Shown: piece by piece, positions 1 through 5,241 of the stretch | Layout: every line of letters begins with the position of its first letter | Position numbering within the stretch: the first letter of the stretch is position 1 | Assembly: GCA_020852035.1 (NCBI GenBank) | Contig: JADZBR010000183.1 | Location: 1 to 5,881, forward strand | Direction of reading: 5' to 3' | DNA: 5,881 nt | Origin: Caulobacteraceae bacterium | GTDB taxonomy: Bacteria; Pseudomonadota; Alphaproteobacteria; Caulobacterales; Caulobacteraceae | The notes under the pieces: generated by a model | What the model was told of the DNA's origin: nothing | The model's database searches: none | The model's input: only the letters and a program-made list of their open reading frames with translations | Made by a program: the position numbers and the translations under genes

Positions 1-1
1 G

Positions 2-250
2 AACGGCAAGCGTGTGAACATCCCCTCCTACCGCGCCAAGGCCGGCGACGTGATCAGCGTGCGCGAGCGTTCGCGCAACATGGCCCTGGTGCTGGAAGCC
101 CTGCAGTCGGTCGAGCGCGAGACGCCGGACTATCTGGAGGTCGACGGCAAGTCGATGAGCGCCAAGTTCATCCGCGCCCCGGAACTGGCCGAAGTGCCCT
201 ATCCGGTGAAGATGGAGCCGAACCTGGTCGTCGAGTTCTACGCCTCCTAA
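2..250 (+). CDS. rpsD: 30S ribosomal protein S4, C-terminal part (5' end outside window)
   Basis: This is the C-terminal 82 residues of ribosomal protein S4, a primary 16S rRNA-binding protein that nucleates assembly of the small-subunit body. The reading frame is open from base 2, so the gene begins left of the window and no start is visible. The first residues, NGKRVNIPSYRAKAGDVISV, are the end of the S4 RNA-binding domain (the 'VNG..VNIPSY....GD.I.V' pattern). They are followed by the usual tail with WLEVD-like (here YLEVDGKSM) and FIRAPE segments and the terminal NLVVEFYAS, equivalent to the LIVELYS ending of other S4 proteins. The frame ends at TAA 248-250 and is followed 24 bases later by an intrinsic terminator. 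The gene looks intact. Identification is from recalled family motifs and is very secure. Confidence 0.97.
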   Translation, partial: NGKRVNIPSYRAKAGDVISVRERSRNMALVLEALQSVERETPDYLEVDGKSMSAKFIRAPELAEVPYPVKMEPNLVVEFYAS

Positions 251-274
251 GGCTTGAGCCCGAGATCGGACGCG

Positions 275-304
275 AAGGCCCCGGCAACACCGGGGCCTTT
301 TGCA
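275..304 (+). terminator. Intrinsic terminator of rpsD
   Basis: A perfect 10-bp GC-rich inverted repeat (AAGGCCCCGG at 275-284, CCGGGGCCTT at 290-299) encloses a 5-base loop. T residues at 298-301 follow, and a second TTTT lies at 305-308. The hairpin sits 24 bases after the rpsD stop, so it most likely ends the rpsD transcript. It also separates rpsD from the lipoprotein gene, which would then need its own promoter within the following 30 bases or depend on read-through. Confidence 0.85.
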
Positions 305-323
305 TTTTGCGCCCGAGTCTGGC

Positions 324-327
324 GGAG
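324..327 (+). promoter_or_regulatory. Ribosome binding site that sets the lipoprotein start
   Basis: GGAG at 324-327 lies 7 bases upstream of the ATG at 335-337. This supports that ATG over an in-frame TTG at 254, which would add 27 residues, run through the rpsD terminator and bury the signal peptide. Confidence 0.6.
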
Positions 328-334
328 TGGCCGG

Positions 335-736
335 ATGCAGCGCCGCCTCTTCATCCTCGCCGCCACCGCCCTGCTGGCCGGCTGCGCGACCACGCCGCCG
401 CCGGTGGTCGCCCCCGCCAGCGCCTATCAGGAGCTGGAGCCGGTCTTCGCAGTGAGTTCGGCCTACGAGGCGATCAGCATCCGCGTTTCGTCCAATGGCT
501 GCACGACGAAGGGCGACTTCACCTTCTACGTGGAACGGCGCGGCGGCGGCGCGGCCGTCGCCTTCGCGCGCACCAAGCCCGACAACTGCCGGTCCTTCGC
601 CCGCGGATATGCGGAGATCGTCTTTCCGTTCGCCGAGCTGGGGGTCGAGCCGCAAACGCCGCTGTTCCTGCTCAACCCGTTCGAGCGTTGGTACGGCCCC
701 GGCTCGGTGGCCCAGGCGCGCGGCGAGGACCGCTAG
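335..736 (+). CDS. Small predicted lipoprotein of unknown function
   Basis: The gene encodes 133 residues that I do not recognise as a named family. The N-terminus is a classic lipoprotein signal: positively charged MQRR, a hydrophobic stretch at residues 5-15, and the lipobox L14-A15-G16-C17. Signal peptidase II should therefore cleave before C17, and the mature protein should be lipid-anchored in the envelope. A short Ala/Pro/Thr-rich linker (18-30) leads to a compact domain of about 100 residues. This domain contains two further cysteines, C56 and C85, which could form a periplasmic disulfide, a beta-rich FTFYVERR segment (62-69), and an aromatic C-terminal stretch (NPFERWYGPG, 114-123). 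The start at ATG 335 is chosen because it gives the signal peptide directly and has a GGAG box at good spacing. The gene lies alone between the rpsD terminator and convergent grxD, so its neighbours give no functional clue. The lipoprotein nature is inferred with good confidence; the role is unknown. Confidence 0.82.
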   Translation: MQRRLFILAATALLAGCATTPPPVVAPASAYQELEPVFAVSSAYEAISIRVSSNGCTTKGDFTFYVERRGGGAAVAFARTKPDNCRSFARGYAEIVFPFAELGVEPQTPLFLLNPFERWYGPGSVAQARGEDR

Positions 737-739
737 CCG

Positions 740-1084
740 CTAGGCGGCCAGCACGCCCTTCTCATTGAGCAACGGCCGCAATTCGCCGGTCTGGAACATC
801 TCGCGCACGATGTCGGCGCCGCCGATGAACTCGCCCTTCACATAGAGCTGCGGGATGGTCGGCCAGTCGGTATAGTCCTTGATGCCCTGGCGCAGTTCGT
901 CGTCCTGCAGCACGTCGACGCCGACGAAGTCGACGCCCAGGTGATCCAGGATCTGCACGCACACCGCCGAGAAGCCGCAGCGCGGCTGTTCAGGCACGCC
1001 TTTCATGAACAGCACCACGGGATTGCCCTTCACCGTCTGGTCGATGAAGTCGTGGGCGGAGGTTTCGGTCGCGGCGTCAGTCAC
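740..1084 (-). CDS. grxD: Monothiol (CGFS) glutaredoxin, Grx4/GrxD family
   Basis: This 114-residue single-domain glutaredoxin has the standard length for the bacterial Grx4 (GrxD) class. It carries the monothiol active site C36-G37-F38-S39, preceded by VLFMKG (24-29) with the conserved Lys28. The glutathione-binding elements WPTIPQLY (74-81, cis-Pro78) and GGAD (88-91) are present. Proteins of this class are poor disulfide reductases. They bind a glutathione-ligated [2Fe-2S] cluster as homodimers or as heterodimers with BolA proteins, and act in Fe-S cluster transfer and iron homeostasis in the cytosol. The start is GTG at 1084, the codon that gives the usual short N-terminal helix; an AAGG box lies 9 bases upstream and no in-frame ATG is available. 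The gene is last in the bolA - AKR-like - grxD series, 63 bases after the middle gene, and its stop lies 3 bases from the convergent lipoprotein gene. Confidence 0.95.
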   Translation of the reverse strand: MTDAATETSAHDFIDQTVKGNPVVLFMKGVPEQPRCGFSAVCVQILDHLGVDFVGVDVLQDDELRQGIKDYTDWPTIPQLYVKGEFIGGADIVREMFQTGELRPLLNEKGVLAA

Positions 1085-1100
1085 TTCGGTCAGCCTTCAT

Positions 1101-1117
1101 GCAGGGAGCAGCCCTGC
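1101..1117 (-). other. Short hairpin in the spacer upstream of grxD
   Basis: A perfect 6-bp inverted repeat (GCAGGG / CCCTGC) with a 5-base loop lies in the 63-base gap between the AKR-like gene and grxD, 16 bases before the GTG start. No T-run follows on either strand, so it does not look like an intrinsic terminator. It may be an mRNA processing or translation-modulating stem, or chance in GC-rich DNA. Confidence 0.3.
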
Positions 1118-1147
1118 CTCAAGACCTAGGGAGCGGCCCGCCCAGGG

Positions 1148-2029
1148 TCAAGCGCTGCGCGCGATGGGTTGCTGCACCGCGAAACGCGCCATCTCGATCT
1201 GCGCGGCGACGCCGGTGGGCAGGTCGCGGTCGGTAATCGACGCATAGCGCTCGATCAGGGCGACGTCGGTGGTGTCGATCTGAATGGTGGCGAACGCCGG
1301 CTCGGTCAGCACATAGCCGATGCACAGCTCCTCGGCCCCCCAGCCCTTGGTATGGTGCAGGAACGCATAGGTGCCCGCGCCCGAGAGCGGGTTGGCCGGC
1401 GCGCGGCCGAGCAGGTTCAGCTTCGCCTTCTGCGCCCGGGGCGGCTGGCAGAGGGCGTCCGGCGAGGCGTCGCAGCAGATCAGCGCCATCTCGGCCTCCA
1501 CCGCGTTCTTGATCCGCCGGCGCATGGCCCAGCCGGAGGTCATGTCGAAGGGCGCGGCCAGCACTTCGAACAGTTCGCTGCCGATGCAGGCGTCGAGCGC
1601 CTCGCTGGAGCCCGCCACGCCGATCAGCCGCGCCAGGCCCACGGCGCGAAGGTCGCCCAGCAGGCGGATGGCCTCGGAGGTCAGGGCCGCGAACGCGGCC
1701 TCCTCCAGGAGGAGGAAGTCGAAGTATTCCAGCCCCGCCCAGGCCAGGTGCTCGCGAATCACCGCCGACAGATACTCAGCGGTCACCGGGCGCCCCGCAG
1801 GCCCCGGAAGGCGCAGCCCCAGCACCAGCAGGTGTCGTTCGACCTGGGTCCAGGCGATGCCCGCGCCCTCGGCCACCTCGCGCGAGCCGCCAACCAGGGT
1901 GAAGGTGTTGATCCCGTTCTCGAGCGCCGCCAGCGCCAGTCGCTGGGCGTCCGCCCCGGGGCGGGCCTGCAGCAGCAGGCTGATTGCCGAAGCGGCGACG
2001 CCGGAGATGCCGAACGGGCGATAGCGCAT
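1148..2029 (-). CDS. Aldo/keto-reductase-like protein lacking the catalytic tetrad
   Basis: The 293-residue product has the outline of an aldo/keto reductase (AKR) TIM barrel. It starts MRYRPFGISG (canonical MRYRxLGxTG). ALENGINTF (35-43) matches the strand before the catalytic Asp, and GGSREVAEG (47-55) matches the GGSEExxG helix. YFDFLLLEE (102-110) matches YIDLYxLH, IGVAGSSEAL (136-145) matches the IGVSN region, and ELCIGYVLTEPAFATIQI (234-251) matches the AxxWxLxxPxVxxxIPG segment. The expected catalytic Asp is Thr44, the Tyr is lost in a shortened loop, the Lys position is Leu/Arg (72-73) and the His is Glu109. The cofactor-end IPG is IQI. These are alignments by eye. The protein is thus probably not an oxidoreductase of the usual kind and may be a structural or regulatory pseudo-enzyme. 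ATG 2029 is chosen because it gives the AKR N-terminus and lies 4 bases after the bolA stop; a longer start at 2083 would overlap bolA. The gene sits between bolA and grxD on one strand. Confidence 0.8.
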   Translation of the reverse strand: MRYRPFGISGVAASAISLLLQARPGADAQRLALAALENGINTFTLVGGSREVAEGAGIAWTQVERHLLVLGLRLPGPAGRPVTAEYLSAVIREHLAWAGLEYFDFLLLEEAAFAALTSEAIRLLGDLRAVGLARLIGVAGSSEALDACIGSELFEVLAAPFDMTSGWAMRRRIKNAVEAEMALICCDASPDALCQPPRAQKAKLNLLGRAPANPLSGAGTYAFLHHTKGWGAEELCIGYVLTEPAFATIQIDTTDVALIERYASITDRDLPTGVAAQIEMARFAVQQPIARSA

Positions 2030-2033
2030 GTCC

Positions 2034-2273
2034 CTACACGCCCGGCGGCGCGGCGGTTTCCAGCGCCAGCGCATGCAGTTCACCGCCCATCCGGCCCTTC
2101 AGGGCGGCGTAGACCAGTTGGTGCTGTTTGACCCGCGGCAGGCCCCGGAACGCCGGCGCGACGATACGCGCGCGATAGTGGTCCCCGTCTCCGGCCAGGT
2201 CCTCGACAAGGATCTCGGCATCGGGAAAGGCCTCGCGCAGGTACGCCTCCAACTGGGCGAGGGGCATGGGCAT
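2034..2273 (-). CDS. BolA family protein (BolA/IbaG-like)
   Basis: This 79-residue protein has the compact BolA fold signature: an N-terminal helix (LAQLEAYLREAFPDAEI, 5-21), the DGDHYRARIVAP strand region (29-40), FRGLPRVKQHQLVYAAL (42-58) containing the family's invariant His51, and ELHALALETAAP (65-76). BolA proteins pair with monothiol CGFS glutaredoxins and share a [2Fe-2S] cluster; His51 is the expected cluster ligand. The loop that carries Cys in BolA2/3 types has His32 here, as in BolA1/IbaG types. At 79 residues it is of the short class rather than the about 105-residue E. coli BolA. ATG 2273 is preferred over the ATG two codons later because GGAG lies 7 bases before it. The gene begins 65 bases after alaS on the same strand, and the AKR-like gene follows after 4 bases. 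The partner glutaredoxin is encoded two genes downstream. Confidence 0.93.
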   Translation of the reverse strand: MPMPLAQLEAYLREAFPDAEILVEDLAGDGDHYRARIVAPAFRGLPRVKQHQLVYAALKGRMGGELHALALETAAPPGV

Positions 2274-2280
2274 CGGGTCG

Positions 2281-2284
2281 CTCC
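2281..2284 (-). promoter_or_regulatory. Ribosome binding site of the bolA-family gene
   Basis: The minus strand reads GGAG here, 7 bases upstream of ATG 2273. The spacing fits the first ATG better than the second (MPM...), which would be 13 bases away, so it fixes the start of the BolA protein. Confidence 0.6.
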
Positions 2285-2301
2285 GCTAAGGAAGTGATGC
2301 G

Positions 2302-2322
2302 GCGGTTCGGTTAACAGACCGC
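2302..2322 (-). other. Weak inverted repeat in the alaS-bolA spacer
   Basis: GCGGT (2302-2306) and ACCGC (2318-2322) could pair around an 11-base loop that contains GTTAAC. It lies in the 65-base gap after the alaS stop. There is no T-run, so it is not a convincing terminator and alaS transcription may continue into bolA. A minus-strand TTGTCA at 2328-2323 resembles a -35 box but has no matching -10 at normal spacing, so a separate bolA promoter is neither shown nor excluded. Confidence 0.2.
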
Positions 2323-2338
2323 TGACAAGCCTGCGCAA

Positions 2339-4981
2339 TCAGCCGGCCAGGGCCGCCTTCACCGCCGCCACGCCCTCGGCCGCGCGGGCGGCGTCCGGCG
2401 CCCCGCCCTGGGCGAAGTCGGGCTTGCCGCCGGCGCCCTGACCGCCCATGCCCACCACCGCCGCGCGGGCGAGATCGACGGCGCTGAACCGTCCTTGCGC
2501 GCCGCCGGTGACCGCCACCGTCGCCGCCGCCTTGCCGTCGGCGGTGCCGATGAGGGCGATGACGCCATCCGGAACCTGCTTCTTGAAGGTCTCGGCGATG
2601 GGCCGCAGGTCCTTGCCGCCGACGCCGTCGAGCACCCGGCCGAGGAACTTCACCCCCCCGACCTCCTCGGTCTCGGCCGCCGCGCCGCCGCCACCGCCGG
2701 TGGCCAGCTGGCGCTTGGCGTCGGCCAGCTCGCGCTCCAGCTTGCGGCGTTGGGCCTCCAGCGCCTCGACGCGCGCGGCCACATCGGCGACCGGAACCTT
2801 GAATTGTTCGGCCAGGCCCTTGGCCACGGCCGCCTGCTCCAGGAGATAGCGGCGCGCCGCCTCGCCCGTCAGCGCCTCGATGCGCCGCACGCCGGCGGCC
2901 ACGCCGCCCTCTGAGACGATCTTGAACAGCGCGATGTCGCCGGTGCGCGCCACGTGGGTGCCGCCGCAGAGCTCCACCGAATAGGCCCCTTCCCCGCCGG
3001 CCAGCGCCCGGCCGAGGGTGAGCACCCGCACGCTCTCGCCATATTTCTCGCCGAACAGCGCCATCGCCCCCTCGGCGATCGCCGCCTCGGGGGACATGTC
3101 CTTGGTCTCGGCCGCCACGTTCTGGCGGACCACGGCGTTCACCTCGGCCTCGATGCGGTCGATCTCCTCGGGCGTCAACGGGCCGCCGTGGCTGAAGTCG
3201 AAGCGGATGCGCTCGCCATCGACCATCTGGCCCTTCTGGCTGACGTGTGGGCCCAGCACGTTGCGCAGCGCCGAATGCAGCAGGTGCGTCGCCGAGTGGT
3301 TGGCGCGCGTCGAGGTGCGCCGCGCGGCGTCGACCATCAGGGTGGCCTTGTCGCCGGCCTTCAACTCGCCTTCCAGCACCTCCAGCACATGGACGTGCAG
3401 GTCGCCGGCCTGCTTCTGGGTGTCGAGCACCCGCCCGCGCCCGCCGGCCCATTCGATCTCGCCGGTGTCGCCCGCCTGGCCGCCGCTCGCGGCGTCGAAG
3501 GGCGTGCGGCCGACCAGCGCCTGCACGGTCTGACCCGCGGACGCCGAGGGAACCTCCGCGCCGTCCAGCACCAGCGCCTGCACCTCGCCGTTCGCTTCGG
3601 TGGCGCCATAGCCGACGAACTCGGTCGCGCCAAAGCGGTCGCGCAGGCCGAACCACTCGGCCGCCGCGCTCGCCTGGCCCGAGCCTGTCCAGGCCTCGCG
3701 CGCCATCTCGCGCTGGCGGTTCATGGCGGTCTCGAAGCCCTCGAGGTCGACCGAGATGCCGCGCGCGCGCACCGCGTCCTGCGTCAGGTCGAGGGGGAAG
3801 CCGTAGGTGTCGTAGAGCTTGAAGGCCGTCTCGCCGGGGAGCGTGGCGCCTTCGCCGAGGCCCTCGGTGGCCTCTTCGAGCAGCGTCATGCCCCGGCCCA
3901 GGGTGCGGCGGAAACGCTCCTCCTCCTGGCGCAGGGTCTCGGCGATCACCGGCTCGGCGCGGCGCAGTTCCGGATAGGCGTCCCCCATCAGGCCGACCAG
4001 GGTGGGGACCAGCCGGTGCATCAAGGGCTCGGCCGCGCCCAGGATGTGCGCGTGGCGCATCGCCCGGCGCATGATCCGCCGCAGCACATAGCCACGGCCC
4101 TCGTTGGACGGCCCGACGCCGTCGGCGATCAGGAAGCTGGTCGAGCGCAGGTGGTCGGCGATCACCTGGTGCGAGAACTTGGCCTCGCCCACCGCCCTGG
4201 TGGAGGTGGCCTCCTCGCTGGCGGCGATCAGGGTGCGGAAGAGGTCGGTGTCGTAGTTGGAGGTGACGCCCTGCATCACCGTGGCGACGCGCTCCAGCCC
4301 CATGCCGGTGTCGATCTGCGGCTTGGGCAGGTCGACCCGCCGGCCGTCGGCGAACTGCTCCCACTGCATGAAGACGTCGTTCCAGATCTCCACGAACCGG
4401 TCGCCGTCCTCGTCCGGGCTGCCGGGCGGGCCGCCGGGCACATGCTCGCCGTGGTCGTAGAAGATCTCGCTGTTGGTGCCGCAGGGGCCGGTGTCGCCCA
4501 TCGCCCAGAAGTTCTCCTCCAGGCGGATGATGCGGTCGTCCGAAAGCCCGGCGACCTTCTTCCACATCTCGGCCGCGTCCTGGTCCTTGGGATGCACCGA
4601 AACCAGCAGGCGCGCGGGATCCAGGCCCAGTTCCCTGGTCACGAATTCCCACGAATAGACGATCGCCCCTTCCTTGAAATATTCGCCAAAGGCGAAGTTG
4701 CCCATCATCTCGAAGAAGGTCTGGTGGCGGCCGGTGTAGCCGACGTTGTCGAGGTCGTTGTGCTTGCCGCCGGCCCGCACGCACTTCTGAGCCGAGGCGA
4801 CCTTGGGCGCCGGCGGGGCCTCCGCGCCAGTGACGTAGTTCTTGAAGGGCACCATGCCGGCGTTGACGAACAGCAGGGTCGGATCGTTCTGCGGCACCAG
4901 CGGCGCGGACGGGACGATGAGGTGATCGCGCGCCTTGAAATAGTCGAGAAAGGCGGTGCGGATGTCGTTCAGGCTTTGCAT
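2339..4981 (-). CDS. alaS: Alanyl-tRNA synthetase
   Basis: This full-length 880-residue class II synthetase charges tRNA-Ala with alanine and edits mischarged Ser/Gly; E. coli AlaS is 876 residues. The catalytic domain (about 1-250) shows NAGMVPFKNYVTG (40-52), the long RAGGKHNDLDNVGYTGRH segment (69-86), FFEMMGNFAFGEYFK (89-103) and the class II motif 3 GMGLER (226-231). A tRNA-recognition region follows to about residue 450. The editing domain has an intact zinc site: H562 and H566 (HSATH), C672 and H676 (CGGTH). The conserved SEGGVAAGVRRIEALTG is at 690-706. The C-terminal part has a probable coiled coil (713-760), a five-glycine linker (762-766) and a DHHA1-type domain with the GGQGAGGKPDFAQGG glycine motif near residues 846-860. 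The motif usually read GPCGPC(S/T)E is GPCGTNSE here (165-172). The start at ATG 4981 gives the standard N-terminus; the Shine-Dalgarno match upstream is weak. The gene lies downstream of recA, a common bacterial order. Confidence 0.98.
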   Translation of the reverse strand: MQSLNDIRTAFLDYFKARDHLIVPSAPLVPQNDPTLLFVNAGMVPFKNYVTGAEAPPAPKVASAQKCVRAGGKHNDLDNVGYTGRHQTFFEMMGNFAFGEYFKEGAIVYSWEFVTRELGLDPARLLVSVHPKDQDAAEMWKKVAGLSDDRIIRLEENFWAMGDTGPCGTNSEIFYDHGEHVPGGPPGSPDEDGDRFVEIWNDVFMQWEQFADGRRVDLPKPQIDTGMGLERVATVMQGVTSNYDTDLFRTLIAASEEATSTRAVGEAKFSHQVIADHLRSTSFLIADGVGPSNEGRGYVLRRIMRRAMRHAHILGAAEPLMHRLVPTLVGLMGDAYPELRRAEPVIAETLRQEEERFRRTLGRGMTLLEEATEGLGEGATLPGETAFKLYDTYGFPLDLTQDAVRARGISVDLEGFETAMNRQREMAREAWTGSGQASAAAEWFGLRDRFGATEFVGYGATEANGEVQALVLDGAEVPSASAGQTVQALVGRTPFDAASGGQAGDTGEIEWAGGRGRVLDTQKQAGDLHVHVLEVLEGELKAGDKATLMVDAARRTSTRANHSATHLLHSALRNVLGPHVSQKGQMVDGERIRFDFSHGGPLTPEEIDRIEAEVNAVVRQNVAAETKDMSPEAAIAEGAMALFGEKYGESVRVLTLGRALAGGEGAYSVELCGGTHVARTGDIALFKIVSEGGVAAGVRRIEALTGEAARRYLLEQAAVAKGLAEQFKVPVADVAARVEALEAQRRKLERELADAKRQLATGGGGGAAAETEEVGGVKFLGRVLDGVGGKDLRPIAETFKKQVPDGVIALIGTADGKAAATVAVTGGAQGRFSAVDLARAAVVGMGGQGAGGKPDFAQGGAPDAARAAEGVAAVKAALAG

Positions 4982-5241
4982 CGGACGGCACTTAAGGCGC
5001 GGAAGGGCCCGCGGGAAGGGAAAGCCGGTTCCCTAGACTCCCGCACCGCGGGGCCAAAGAAAAAAGCCGCCGCCCGCGCGGACCGACGGCGCGGGCCCGC
5101 CGAATGGAAAAAGGACGCCCAAGGCCAGGCCCTGAACGTCCCTTCCCTTCGCGGCGGCGTCGCCTTGCGGGGTGGTCCGATGCGTGGAGCGCTAGATTGC
5201 GGGGGAGGCTCCGCGCCGGACGGCGGCCGCGCGCGTGAAGC
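4982..5241. other. Non-coding spacer between recA and alaS
   Basis: This 260-base interval has no convincing gene. Its recA-proximal half (about 5105-5241) is GC-rich with no recognised structure. The middle holds the probable recA terminator (5060-5096), and the 78 bases left of it must carry the alaS leader and probably its promoter. A minus-strand TTTGGC at 5058-5053 and TCTAGG at 5037-5032 are a very weak -35/-10 pair with only 15 bases between them. A CCCGCGGG palindrome lies near 5018-5025. No recX gene, found between recA and alaS in E. coli, is present here. Confidence 0.6.
5060..5096 (-). terminator. Probable intrinsic terminator of recA
   Basis: On the minus strand an 8-bp perfect GC stem (GCCCGCGC at 5096-5089, GCGCGGGC at 5079-5072) with a 9-base loop is followed by GGCGGC and a run of six T residues (5065-5060). 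It lies about 145 bases after the recA stop. The six bases between stem and T-run are unusual for a strong terminator; alternative pairings using the GCCG/CGGC flanks could bring the stem closer to the T-run. It is the only T-run in the interval and plausibly separates recA from alaS transcription. Confidence 0.5.

Noticed and set aside
254..334. An in-frame N-terminal extension of the lipoprotein gene from TTG 254.
   Set aside because: The extension would run through the rpsD terminator hairpin and place 27 non-hydrophobic residues before a clean lipoprotein signal peptide. ATG 335 has a good ribosome binding site.
1685..1716. Two abutting inverted repeats (GGCCGCG/CGCGGCC and CCTCCT/AGGAGG) inside the AKR-like gene.
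   Set aside because: They fall on codons for a Leu-Leu-Leu-Glu-Glu-Ala-Ala-Phe-Ala-Ala stretch. GC-rich Ala and Leu/Glu codons readily give such palindromes, and there is no T-run or start codon nearby.
1169..2131. A 320-codon + strand frame opposite the AKR-like gene.
   Set aside because: The composition is typical of an antisense shadow and no family features are visible. The minus-strand frame shows the AKR outline and operon spacing.
2286..4991. A 901-codon frame on the minus strand overlapping alaS in another frame.
   Set aside because: Its product is an Arg/Gly/Pro/Ala-rich low-complexity string, a frame shadow of alaS, whereas the 880-residue frame carries every AlaS motif.
5191..5198. 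GCTAGATT on the + strand, 7 of 8 matches to the Caulobacter housekeeping -10 element GCTANAWC.
   Set aside because: There is no TTGACG-like -35 at the required 10-14 base spacing (the nearest TTGCGG is 20 bases away). A promoter here would point antisense into the recA 3' end.
5104..5238. A 44-codon Arg-rich ORF on the + strand in the recA-alaS spacer (ATG 5104, TGA 5236-5238).
   Set aside because: It has no ribosome binding site and an Arg/Pro/Gly composition expected of random high-GC DNA, and it overlaps the untranslated region of recA.
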